The translations under genes and the position numbers were made by a program. Below the pieces are notes generated by a model. The model made no database searches and was not told the origin of the DNA. It was given only the letters and a program-made list of their open reading frames with translations. A stretch of 23,093 bases of DNA from Rickettsiales bacterium (lineage in GTDB: Bacteria; Pseudomonadota; Alphaproteobacteria; Rickettsiales; UBA1997), in contig JAITOR010000011.1 in NCBI GenBank assembly GCA_031289855.1, forward strand, positions 1 through 23,093, read 5' to 3'. Positions 1 through 7,019 of the stretch are shown here, in pieces; the stretch's first letter is position 1, and each line of letters opens with the position of its first letter.

Positions 1-1
1 T

Positions 2-1240
2 CAACATGTGCCAACTCCAAAAGTTGAAGAAGGTGAATTTAAAATGCTTGCCACAACATTATCTTCAAATGCTTTTTTGGGTAGAATTTTGACTGGTAAA
101 ATTTATAGTGGAAAAGTAAAAATAAATATGCAAGTTAAATCTTTGAATTTAAGAGGTGAAGTTGTAGAAAGGGGTAAAATTGCAAAAATACAAGCATTTA
201 GAGGTGTTAAAAAAGTCGATTTAGAGGAGGCAGAATCTGGTGATATCGTGTCAATTGCAGGTTTACCAAAGACAACTGTGAGTGATACAATTTGCGATTT
301 AAATAATGAAGTGGCTATACAATCTACTCCTATTGATCCACCAACAATGTCAATTACAATTGGTATTAATACATCCCCTTTGGCTGGTAGGGAAGGAGAT
401 AAGGTTACATCAAGATTGATTAAGGATAGACTTTATGCGGAGGCTGAAACAAATGTAGCCATTAAAGTTGAAGATACCGATAACACTGATACTTTCACAG
501 TTAGTGGAAGAGGTGAATTGCAATTGGGTGTATTAATCGAAACCATGAGACGAGAGGGTTTTGAATTGACGGTTGGACGACCAAGAGTTATCTTTAAAGA
601 AGAAGAAGGTAAAAGATTGGAACCATTTGAAGAGGTTGTAATTGATGTGGATGATGAATATAGTGGAACTGTAGTAGAAAAAGTAAGTCAAAGAAAGGGT
701 GAATTGAAAGAAATGAAGCCATCTGGTGCAGGAAAAACAAGACTTGTATTCATAACTCCATCAAGAGGACTTATTGGTTACCAAAGTGAATTCATGACCG
801 ATACAAGAGGAACTGGTATTATGAATAGACTCTTTGACTCTTATCAAGCGTATAAAGGTGAAATTACAAGATTAAAGAAAGGTGCTTTAATTTGTATGGA
901 TCAAGGTGAAACAGAACCTTATGCTTTATATGGGATTCAAGAGAGAGGAACTTTGTTTGTAGGCGGTAAAGAGGCTTGTTATGAAGGCATGATAATTGGT
1001 GAAAGTTCAAAAGAAGGCGATTTGATTGTAAATGCACAAAAAGCAAAACAACTTACAAATTTTAGAACACATAGTGCCGACGAACATATAAACTTAACTC
1101 CACCAGTTAAAATGACATTAGAACAAATGATTACCTATATAAATGATGATGAACAAGTAGAAGTGACACCAAAAAATTTACGATTGAGAAAAAAATATTT
1201 AACTGAATTGGAAAGAAAAAAACATGGAAGTAAGATTTAA
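2..1240 (+). CDS. typA: TypA/BipA translational GTPase, C-terminal part (5' truncated by window edge)
   Basis: This is the carboxy-terminal two thirds of the ribosome-associated GTPase TypA/BipA, an EF-G-like factor linked to ribosome assembly and stress adaptation. The frame is open to the window edge, so the GTPase (G) domain lies upstream and about 413 of roughly 600 residues are present. Visible family signatures are the HVPTPKVEEGEFKML junction after the G domain, the beta-barrel domain with GRILTGKIYSGKVK, the EF-G domain III/V-like part (SGRGELQLGVLIETMRREGFE, here about residues 170-190, and TPSRGLIGYQSEF), and the TypA-specific C-terminal part with LRLRKKYL near the end. The reading frame is intact. 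Its TAA stop shares the TTAA at 1237-1240 with the stop of convergent lptD, so there is no room for a terminator between them. Confidence 0.96.
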   Translation, partial: QHVPTPKVEEGEFKMLATTLSSNAFLGRILTGKIYSGKVKINMQVKSLNLRGEVVERGKIAKIQAFRGVKKVDLEEAESGDIVSIAGLPKTTVSDTICDLNNEVAIQSTPIDPPTMSITIGINTSPLAGREGDKVTSRLIKDRLYAEAETNVAIKVEDTDNTDTFTVSGRGELQLGVLIETMRREGFELTVGRPRVIFKEEEGKRLEPFEEVVIDVDDEYSGTVVEKVSQRKGELKEMKPSGAGKTRLVFITPSRGLIGYQSEFMTDTRGTGIMNRLFDSYQAYKGEITRLKKGALICMDQGETEPYALYGIQERGTLFVGGKEACYEGMIIGESSKEGDLIVNAQKAKQLTNFRTHSADEHINLTPPVKMTLEQMITYINDDEQVEVTPKNLRLRKKYLTELERKKHGSKI

Positions 1241-3303
1241 AACATCTTTATTGTAGCATAAAATCCTATACTTTCGTTTCTCTGCAAACCATTTGTAGGA
1301 TTTTCATTTTTATATGTTAAAGTCCACAAATAGCAATCGTTATCATACATTAATATTGCTTGACTTGATATAACTTGATTTGTCGGCATATCTCTTGTGA
1401 ACGAACCACTCAATGTAAATGTTTTTGTAAGTTTCAAACTTCCAGTCATTGTCAATTGTTCTCGTTTTATTTTTTCTTTGTATTCCATCAGATATGATGT
1501 ATTTGTTTTTATAATTCCATATCCTGCACTTAATGTTAATTCTTTCTTTATCTGTTCCAATGTATCTTTATCCGCAATGAATTTGTAATATAAATCAATG
1601 TTTTGATTGAACATATATCCTATATAACCCACATAATCACTATATTCATTGTCATTGAAACCCAATAATTCTAATTTATATTTTTTTAATTGCTCATACA
1701 TATCAGGGCTTTTACTTTGGGCTATTCCAAATGTTAAATCATTATAAATAATACCTTCAAGGCCATAAATAACTCTTGAACCATATTCCGCCCTATCATA
1801 ACCAATCAAGCGATTGTCACTAAAAATATTAATAAAACTCAAACTATATGGATTGGAATCTTTGTTTACTTTTACTCTATTTTCCGTAGATTTACTATGA
1901 GAATATTTCACGATTGGTTTTATTAAAAATTCTCCCACAATAAAATTTTTGCTCCATTCAAAATTAAATTGAGACATAGAATTTTGTCCCTCTTCATACA
2001 TATTTGCCGTAAAAGTAGCATTAGTATTCATAATACCCAATGGAGTTTCTAATATATATCTTGCCTTTGGCACAAAACTCACCCTATTATATTCACTATC
2101 CATGGTCATACTATTTACGGACAATTGCAAGTATTCATTTTCAACATTAAAGTCCATTATTGGCATGTAAATTGGTGTATCTAAACTTTTATTCATTTCT
2201 TGGTAAAAAATATTATTCAATCTAAAATATGTAAAATTATTGTAATTATCATTGTCAGCATTTTCAAGAGTCGCATTGGACACCGTGTAATCCACTTGAC
2301 TACCATAATAATCTCGCATATAGTATCTATCACTAATAATTTCACCATAATAACTAAATTTCCAGTTATTGTTTATATTGAATTCTCCATCACTCTCAAA
2401 TAGACCTCTATACCGCTTATATAAACCAGATTTTTCTTCCGTTTTACCTTCTTCTTCAACCTTAAACTCCCTAGAACGACCATTATCATTTGTTAAGTCT
2501 GCGTTGATATTTATGTTAGAGTTAGAAAATTTAAGATTTAACAAATAATTATGTTCGTGAAATTGTGTTTTAGTTTTGTAACTCCAAAATTTAGGTGTAA
2601 TTTTTATTTTGTAATCTGGTGTTAAAATTTTATATGGCAAAAAAATTCCCCACCCATAATTGCTATGTTTTTCGATACCAGGTGTGTCAAACCCCGTTTG
2701 ATTTGTTTTGTTTGAAATATCGCCATAAATGTATGGAGAATAAAAAATTGGCACTCCATAGAACCAAATAATACCATTCCATACCTCCATTATATTAGTG
2801 TCTTTGTTCAATTCAATTTTAGAACCAGAAATATTAAAATCTTTTATGCTTTTATCTTTTACATCATCATATTTTAAATCTTTATTAAAAATATCAGTGG
2901 GGCATATCGAAAAATTTCCACCATCTGCCATTTTGTATAAGTTATTTTCTCGTTGCATAATTGGTGCTCTTAAGATAGAACCATTCTTTAAAACAAAAAT
3001 TCCATCTTTAAATTCCGCTCGAGAAAAATCTTCTTTTATATTGCCAGAAGCGGCAAAAAATACTTGCTCTGGGTTGGAACTATACATTTTTATATCATTA
3101 TTTGTTTTTATTTCTTTATTTTTTGTATCATAAATAACTTTATCGGCTTTTATGATGTAATTTTCCTTTTTAATATCTACATCACCGATGGCAATAATAC
3201 TGTCGTCGTTTTTTTGCAATCGCTTTGCCTCTATCGAAACCTTGTCATTACTTTTGGCAAGCAACGACGAAAAAGATAGAAATAAAATTAACAATATTTT
3301 CAT
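1237..3303 (-). CDS. lptD: LPS-assembly outer-membrane protein LptD
   Basis: LptD is the outer-membrane beta-barrel that, with LptE, inserts lipopolysaccharide into the outer leaflet. The 688-residue protein starts with a signal peptide (about residues 1-17, hydrophobic core ILLILFLSFSSLLA), followed by an LptA/OstA-like beta-jellyroll (about 22-110, with the pattern A.GDVDI.KENYIIKADKVIYD) and a long barrel region rich in alternating hydrophobic and aromatic strands. It ends in phenylalanine, the usual barrel-assembly signal. Only a few cysteines are visible (near SICPTD and in DNDCYLW), consistent with the reduced disulfide set of alphaproteobacterial homologues. It is shorter than E. coli LptD (784). 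It reads divergently from mrpF. A TTGTTT-N16-TATTTT element at 3311-3338 would start transcription about one base before the ATG. Its presence implies the cell makes LPS or a similar glycolipid. Confidence 0.9.
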   Translation of the reverse strand: MKILLILFLSFSSLLAKSNDKVSIEAKRLQKNDDSIIAIGDVDIKKENYIIKADKVIYDTKNKEIKTNNDIKMYSSNPEQVFFAASGNIKEDFSRAEFKDGIFVLKNGSILRAPIMQRENNLYKMADGGNFSICPTDIFNKDLKYDDVKDKSIKDFNISGSKIELNKDTNIMEVWNGIIWFYGVPIFYSPYIYGDISNKTNQTGFDTPGIEKHSNYGWGIFLPYKILTPDYKIKITPKFWSYKTKTQFHEHNYLLNLKFSNSNININADLTNDNGRSREFKVEEEGKTEEKSGLYKRYRGLFESDGEFNINNNWKFSYYGEIISDRYYMRDYYGSQVDYTVSNATLENADNDNYNNFTYFRLNNIFYQEMNKSLDTPIYMPIMDFNVENEYLQLSVNSMTMDSEYNRVSFVPKARYILETPLGIMNTNATFTANMYEEGQNSMSQFNFEWSKNFIVGEFLIKPIVKYSHSKSTENRVKVNKDSNPYSLSFINIFSDNRLIGYDRAEYGSRVIYGLEGIIYNDLTFGIAQSKSPDMYEQLKKYKLELLGFNDNEYSDYVGYIGYMFNQNIDLYYKFIADKDTLEQIKKELTLSAGYGIIKTNTSYLMEYKEKIKREQLTMTGSLKLTKTFTLSGSFTRDMPTNQVISSQAILMYDNDCYLWTLTYKNENPTNGLQRNESIGFYATIKMF

Positions 3304-3310
3304 TAATATA

Positions 3311-3338
3311 AAAATAGCAGGAATATATAAAAAAACAA
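3311..3338 (-). promoter_or_regulatory. Candidate promoter of lptD (near-leaderless)
   Basis: Reading the minus strand, TTGTTT (3338-3333), a 16-base spacer and TATTTT (3316-3311) precede the ATG at 3303. A start 7 bases after the -10 box falls at 3304, leaving a leader of about one base. Both boxes are off consensus, so this is weaker than the mrpF and virD4 promoters. Confidence 0.4.
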
Positions 3339-3403
3339 CAATTATTAAACAAACTTATGAAATCATTAAACAAAATTATAAAAAATCAAGCATTACATAA
3401 ACT

Positions 3404-3431
3404 TTGACTTTTAAAATAAAACACATATCAT
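3404..3431 (+). promoter_or_regulatory. Promoter of mrpF-mrpG, predicted leaderless
   Basis: TTGACT (3404-3409), a 16-base spacer and TATCAT (3426-3431) form a good sigma-70-type promoter. The expected start, 7 bases after the -10 box, is 3438, exactly the A of the mrpF ATG. No Shine-Dalgarno sequence can then exist in the mRNA. The same geometry recurs at 6830, 14449 (-) and 17847. Confidence 0.65.
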
Positions 3432-3437
3432 TTGGTT

Positions 3438-3710
3438 ATGGATTTATTTTTTATTAGTTTTGGTTTATTGGCATTAGTAATTTTTCCATCTTTAGTAAGG
3501 TTTTTCTTTATCAAACACTATTTTGTAAAAATAATTTCTTTATATTATATCATAAACAACACTATTTTTGCCACCTTGATTTATTTTTTATATAGCAATA
3601 AATTTTCTTATATGAATACGATTATTTTTATTTTATTACTTATAAATATGATTATAATTCTTTTTTTTATCGACACGACCTATAGACCTTTTGAAGCGGA
3701 GGATAAATGA
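3438..3710 (+). CDS. mrpF: Multisubunit Na+/H+ (Mrp/Mnh) antiporter subunit F-like protein
   Basis: A 90-residue very hydrophobic protein with three predicted membrane helices (about residues 1-20, 30-52 and 58-80), the size and topology of MrpF/MnhF/PhaF, an accessory membrane subunit of the seven-subunit Mrp cation/proton antiporter. Sequence identity to the family is not obvious by eye, so the call leans on its position: it overlaps by ATGA (3707-3710) a well-recognisable MrpG, and F-G is the standard order in mrp operons. The ATG at 3438 is preferred to a TTG two codons upstream because the promoter at 3404-3431 predicts a start exactly on that ATG. Subunits A-D are absent from the window; E is found separately at 14959. 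Confidence 0.6.
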   Translation: MDLFFISFGLLALVIFPSLVRFFFIKHYFVKIISLYYIINNTIFATLIYFLYSNKFSYMNTIIFILLLINMIIILFFIDTTYRPFEAEDK

Positions 3711-4066
3711 ACAATATAGAAAATATCAGCATTTTAAATATGATTTCCTATTTCTTTTTTGGATTTGGTGTCTTTGTGCTTTTTTCAACTTTTATAGGAT
3801 TTTTAAGAAGTGGTGATTATTTTATAAAAACACATATTATAAAAGTATCAAATATTTATGGTGCTAATTTTTTAATATTAGGGATTGGAATAAAACATTA
3901 TGAAACTATGATTTTTATACAAATATTGATGTTAATCATTTTAAACACATTAATTACATTACTTGTATCGCATGCTTTGTCAAGAATGGCAATAAATAAC
4001 AATGCGAATAGCGATGCCATAAACAGAAAAGAATTCGAAAAAAAGAAAAAACAAACAACAATTTAA
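3707..4066 (+). CDS. mrpG: Multisubunit Na+/H+ (Mrp/Mnh) antiporter subunit G
   Basis: MrpG is a small integral membrane subunit of the Mrp antiporter, which expels Na+ in exchange for protons. The 119-residue protein has three predicted helices and the family landmarks: a GFLRSGDYFIKTHIIKVSN segment (compare the usual IGLLR.PD.YTRLHA..) at about residues 38-56, and LLVSHALSRMA near residue 90 (compare the usual SHALARAA). A lysine- and asparagine-rich cytosolic tail follows. The start overlaps the mrpF stop (ATGA), and a strong GGAGG (3698-3702) lies just upstream, so translation is probably coupled. The stop is six bases from the stop of the convergent gene at 4073, with no terminator between them. 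Confidence 0.85.
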   Translation: MNNIENISILNMISYFFFGFGVFVLFSTFIGFLRSGDYFIKTHIIKVSNIYGANFLILGIGIKHYETMIFIQILMLIILNTLITLLVSHALSRMAINNNANSDAINRKEFEKKKKQTTI

Positions 4067-4072
4067 ATTTTA

Positions 4073-5029
4073 TTAAATACCGCTATACTTTTGAAACTTT
4101 TTTTTTACCTTTAATAATATAATAATTTGCTTTCTATTCAAATCATTAAAAGAATATTTATTTATAAAATTAACAATTATTTCTATTATACTTTCATTGT
4201 TATTTTTGTTATTTTTCAATAAAATCGAAGTTTCTTTTATCTGTTTTTTTAACCCTTCAATGTTGTCTTTTTTTGCTTTTTTAGATGGTTTCGCTCCATC
4301 GATTTTTTTATAAAAATCCTGCATTACTTTATATTCATTTGGAAATTTTTTTATTAATAAGGATTTTTTATACACAACATTTAAAGATATTTTTTTATCA
4401 TTTGTTAGGCCATTTTTACCATACAAACTTACATATTCTTCCATAAAAACATTTCTTATTTGCTCTTCGATTTTTTTAATATTTTTTTGCTTTTTGAATA
4501 AACTTATGGATTTATGTATCATTGCAATCAATGAAATATTGATATCAAGTTCAATAATCGCATTTAAAACATCATCAGTTTTTTTAACATAATCAGTAGA
4601 ATTCAAAGCATTTATCGTTAATTGCAATAAATTTTCAGCCAAAAGTATTACTTTTCCAATATTGGTATTGGATAAATTTTGCAATATATCAATAATTTTT
4701 TGTGACATATTATTTGTTTTTGCATATTCCAACAAAAGTATATCATTGATTTCGGGGGCAATTTTTGTTAAATAAGTAGCATTTCCTATATTTTTTAACA
4801 CAACTAAATCACCTATCAAAGTAAAATCAACATCTTTTACCAAAAATCCAAAAAATTTTGACAAATTTGTTAACATATCAATTTTATTATAGTAGGAAAT
4901 ATTGTTTTCATCGTGTATTGATTTAAGATTTTTTAAAAAAGTAGAGATGTCTCTTTTAAAAAAAGAGGACACCTCCATATCTATATTATTAGATGCTTTT
5001 TCTGTAATAATTTTTTTAATATTATTCAT
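4073..5029 (-). CDS. Unrecognised, mostly alpha-helical protein downstream of rpsP
   Basis: I do not recognise this 318-residue protein. It is lysine-, asparagine- and isoleucine-rich, with no signal peptide and no clear membrane helix. Leu/Ile heptad-like spacing over most of the length suggests a helical-bundle or repeat-type fold, and the region around residues 245-265 (KPSKKAKKDN) is strongly basic and probably a linker. No catalytic motif is visible. It begins 5 bases after the rpsP stop with no Shine-Dalgarno sequence I can see, so it is probably co-transcribed with rpsP and translationally coupled. The usual rpsP neighbours (rimM, trmD, rplS) are absent. It could be a lineage-specific protein, an effector or a very divergent ribosome-related factor; nothing here decides that. 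Confidence 0.75.
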   Translation of the reverse strand: MNNIKKIITEKASNNIDMEVSSFFKRDISTFLKNLKSIHDENNISYYNKIDMLTNLSKFFGFLVKDVDFTLIGDLVVLKNIGNATYLTKIAPEINDILLLEYAKTNNMSQKIIDILQNLSNTNIGKVILLAENLLQLTINALNSTDYVKKTDDVLNAIIELDINISLIAMIHKSISLFKKQKNIKKIEEQIRNVFMEEYVSLYGKNGLTNDKKISLNVVYKKSLLIKKFPNEYKVMQDFYKKIDGAKPSKKAKKDNIEGLKKQIKETSILLKNNKNNNESIIEIIVNFINKYSFNDLNRKQIIILLKVKKKFQKYSGI

Positions 5030-5034
5030 AATAT

Positions 5035-5448
5035 TTATTGTGCAGGAATTGTTTCCGCTTCTGTTGTCACTGGTTGTGCTGCTGCTGTTGCAGTTTCTGC
5101 CACCTTTGCTGCAGCCAATTTTGCGGCTTCTAATCCTTTCTTTTTAAGACCAGTTCCCTTTTCTCTTGGTGTAAATGTAGGTTTGAATTTTTCTGCACCT
5201 TTAACATTCGATTTTATCAAGAGTAAAGCGGCTCTTTCTGTTGGTTCTGCACCAACACCTATCCAGTATTCCGCCCTTGCAACATTAAGTCTTAACTTTT
5301 CTTTGTTAGAATCATCCAACAAAGGATTAAACGTTCCTAATTTTTCCAAAAATTTGCTATCTCTTCTATTTCTAGAATCTGTCGCAACAATGTGATAGAA
5401 AGGAATTTTATTCCTTCCAAATCTTGCTAATCTAATTTTAACTGCCAT
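5035..5448 (-). CDS. rpsP: 30S ribosomal protein S16 (bS16)
   Basis: bS16 is a core small-subunit protein needed for 30S assembly. The first 80 residues are canonical: MAVKIRLARFGRNKIPFYHI, then VATDSRNRRDSKFLEKLGTFNPL and the RAEYWIGVGAEPTERA stretch. At 137 residues it is longer than the about 82-residue E. coli protein. The extra C-terminal part (from about residue 100) is an Ala/Lys/Thr-rich, probably disordered tail, a common feature of alphaproteobacterial S16. The start is fixed by family homology. It reads divergently from the NuoF-like gene across about 150 bases and is followed after 5 bases by an unrecognised gene instead of rimM-trmD. Confidence 0.97.
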   Translation of the reverse strand: MAVKIRLARFGRNKIPFYHIVATDSRNRRDSKFLEKLGTFNPLLDDSNKEKLRLNVARAEYWIGVGAEPTERAALLLIKSNVKGAEKFKPTFTPREKGTGLKKKGLEAAKLAAAKVAETATAAAQPVTTEAETIPAQ

Positions 5449-5599
5449 TTTTATACAAAAATTTATTAATAATTCAATAATGAGGGTTATAGAATATAGT
5501 TATAGATTATAAGTTATTTTTAATAAATCAAATAAATAATAAATTTGACATTAAGAACATTATTTGCAACACTTACAACATGTAAAAACAAATATTGCT

Positions 5600-6622
5600 A
5601 TGGATAAAAATGTTGTAATAGAAAAATTAAGGAATGCAAATCTTTTAGGTAAAGGTGGTGCGGCTTTTCCAATTGCAGATAAATGGAATGGTGTAAAAAA
5701 TGCTCAAGGAGATATAAAATACATAATCATAAATTCATCTGAAGGCGAATTGGGGCTTTTCAAAGATTTGTATATTTGGCGAAATTACATGGATAAAGTT
5801 TTTGGTGGTGTAAGATACGCCATCGAGTTTTTAAATTGTCCCGTTGCTGTTTATATACACATAAATGAGGAGTATTATGAAGAATTACGAACACAACTTT
5901 ACAGATATATAAATGACTACAAATGGAGTGGCATTAAATTCCATATAAGTATTGAAAAACCTTGTTATGTTGGTGGCGAAGCAAGTGCTCTTTTAAACAA
6001 TATTGAAAATGGTATATGCCAACCAAAACCAAGAATACATAGAACGGTTGAAAAAGGTTTATTTGACAAACCAACAATGATGAATAATGTGGAAAGTTTT
6101 TATGATGTGTGTAGGGTTTTAGATGACGATTATGATGATTGTAGGTTTTATGGAATTTGGGGTGATGGAATTAGACAAAAATTTATCCACCGAACAAAAA
6201 TTGATGCCTCTATTGCGACAATTTTGAAAGAGGCAAAGATTGAGCCAAATTTTGATTATTTTGTGCAAATTGGTGGTGGTGCAAGTGGTGTGGTGCATGA
6301 TAGTAGCCAATTAGATCTTATAAAAATGATTGGTGCAGGAAGTATTGAAATTTTTGATAAATCCAAAAGAAGTTATGAGACCTTTTTGAAAAGATTGATT
6401 AATTTTTATGCTGAAGAAGCCTGTGGAAAGTGCAATGGTAAAAAATTTGCCATAAAATTAAAAGAGATGGTGGATGAAGGTATATATGATGGCAATAAGT
6501 TGTTGCCAATAATTATGGATATGAATACAAAAACTTTTTGCAAATTATGTAAAGGTTTAAAAACTCCATTTTTATCCTATCATCAAAATATTGTGAAAGA
6601 TGATTTAGCGGTGAATGAATAG
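5600..6622 (+). CDS. Orphan NuoF-like (51 kDa flavoprotein) protein with altered Fe-S motif
   Basis: This resembles the NADH-binding flavoprotein of complex I and of NAD-linked hydrogenases (NuoF/HoxF/HydB), which passes electrons from NADH to FMN and an N3-type 4Fe-4S cluster. From the ATG at 5600 it has 340 residues (NuoF about 430). Landmarks: GKGGAAFP (17-24, the NAD/FMN glycine loop, usually GRGGAGFP), NSSEGELGLFKD (usually NADE.EPGT.KDR), a GGEASALLNNIENG segment (usually CGEETALINSLEG), GLFDKPTMMNNVES, an SLBB-like region, and EACGKC (275-278). The normal CxxCxxC is CxxCxxK here, and the fourth-ligand site reads FCKLC (Cys314, Cys317), giving a CxxC...CxxC arrangement. No other nuo gene is nearby. 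The ATG at 5600 is preferred over an in-frame TTG 36 bases upstream; the start is not certain. Electron-transfer activity is an inference. Confidence 0.75.
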   Translation: MDKNVVIEKLRNANLLGKGGAAFPIADKWNGVKNAQGDIKYIIINSSEGELGLFKDLYIWRNYMDKVFGGVRYAIEFLNCPVAVYIHINEEYYEELRTQLYRYINDYKWSGIKFHISIEKPCYVGGEASALLNNIENGICQPKPRIHRTVEKGLFDKPTMMNNVESFYDVCRVLDDDYDDCRFYGIWGDGIRQKFIHRTKIDASIATILKEAKIEPNFDYFVQIGGGASGVVHDSSQLDLIKMIGAGSIEIFDKSKRSYETFLKRLINFYAEEACGKCNGKKFAIKLKEMVDEGIYDGNKLLPIIMDMNTKTFCKLCKGLKTPFLSYHQNIVKDDLAVNE

Positions 6623-6660
6623 ATAAATAAAATGTATTTAAAGTTACAGGAGATGTTTAA

Positions 6661-6777
6661 ATGAAGATATATGTGTTATTATTGTTGTTGTTATTGGTTG
6701 GTTGCTTCAAATATAGCGAAAGCAATCATTTGGCCATACCACCCTTTGCAAAATATGAGTTGTTAAAAGAAGAATGA
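6661..6777 (+). CDS. Small predicted lipoprotein (38 aa)
   Basis: A 38-codon gene with a strong Shine-Dalgarno (AGGAGA, 6648-6653, seven bases before the ATG). The product starts with a leucine-run signal sequence ending in a lipobox (LLVGC, cysteine at residue 15), so the mature peptide would be a lipid-anchored chain of only 24 residues, ending LAIPPFAKYELLKEE. The proline pair after a short hydrophobic stretch faintly recalls alphaproteobacterial envelope lipoproteins, but I cannot assign a family. It lies 38 bases after the NuoF-like gene on the same strand and may be the end of that operon. Confidence 0.7.
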   Translation: MKIYVLLLLLLLVGCFKYSESNHLAIPPFAKYELLKEE

Positions 6778-6829
6778 ATAAAGAAATTAAAATAACCAAA
6801 AAAACATTAAAATTGAAGTACAAATTAAT

Positions 6830-6857
6830 TTGACATTTATTATTTTTATGCTATACT
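6830..6857 (+). promoter_or_regulatory. Strong promoter of the paaK leader transcript
   Basis: TTGACA (6830-6835), a 16-base spacer and TATACT (6852-6857), with an extended -10 TG (TGcTATACT). It is the best promoter match in the window. The predicted start is about 6864, which is the G of the GTG that opens the Phe-rich leader frame; paaK itself begins 170 bases downstream. Confidence 0.8.
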
Positions 6858-6863
6858 ACTAAT

Positions 6864-6962
6864 GTGATTAATATTTTAAATATTCCAGATGCCATAAGTA
6901 GTGTAAAAAACACCACTAATGAATCTTCTTTTTTCTTTTTTTTCCCGAAAGGGAATAAATAA
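6864..6962 (+). CDS. Candidate phenylalanine leader peptide (32 aa)
   Basis: An uninterrupted 32-codon frame from GTG 6864 to TAA 6960-6962 contains five consecutive Phe codons (6930-6944, TTT TTC TTT TTT TTC) followed by Pro. This is the same kind of Phe run as in the E. coli pheL leader, which also ends in Phe-Pro. The start is supported only by geometry: GTG lies exactly 34 bases after the first base of the -35 box, as do the ATGs of mrpF, virD4 and eamA, so the mRNA would be leaderless. There is no Shine-Dalgarno and no other in-frame start. The alternative is a non-coding T-rich leader in which the Phe run is accidental. The role proposed is sensing of charged tRNA-Phe to control paaK and the ACT gene. 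Confidence 0.5.
   Translation: MINILNIPDAISSVKNTTNESSFFFFFPKGNK
6942..6955 (+). promoter_or_regulatory. GAAA-tetraloop hairpin directly after the Phe codons
   Basis: TTCCC-GAAA-GGGAA is a perfect five-base-pair stem closed by a stable GNRA tetraloop. It overlaps the last Phe codon and the Pro-Lys-Gly codons of the leader frame, so a ribosome stalled on the Phe run would keep it open. It could serve as the pause or first hairpin of an attenuator. Confidence 0.55.
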
Positions 6963-6980
6963 AACTATCTTTAATTGGTC

Positions 6981-7019
6981 TTAGATGTATAAAATACATC
7001 TAAATAATAATAATTTTTT
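6981..7019 (+). terminator. Attenuator-like hairpin before paaK
   Basis: TTAGATGTAT (6981-6990), three A bases, and ATACATCTAA (6994-7003) form a perfect 10-base-pair hairpin; a run of six T follows at 7014-7019. The T run is 10 bases from the stem and the stem is AT-rich, so it is a weak terminator by standard rules. Together with the Phe leader it could be the conditional terminator of an attenuation system. As a DNA palindrome it could instead be a repressor operator. Confidence 0.45.

Noticed and set aside
4946..4971. Imperfect inverted repeat near the 5' end of the gene at 4073-5029
   Set aside because: It lies inside coding sequence, is built mainly of A and T runs and has mismatches; no T run suggests a terminator.
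5448..5477. TTGAAT-N16-TATAAA on the minus strand before rpsP
   Set aside because: The -10 box ends two bases before the rpsP ATG, so the start would fall inside codon 2; the S16 start is fixed by homology. Another promoter farther upstream is more likely.
5545..5578. TTGACA upstream of the NuoF-like gene as a promoter
   Set aside because: No acceptable -10 box occurs 15-19 bases downstream; the best (TTACAA) is 22 bases away.
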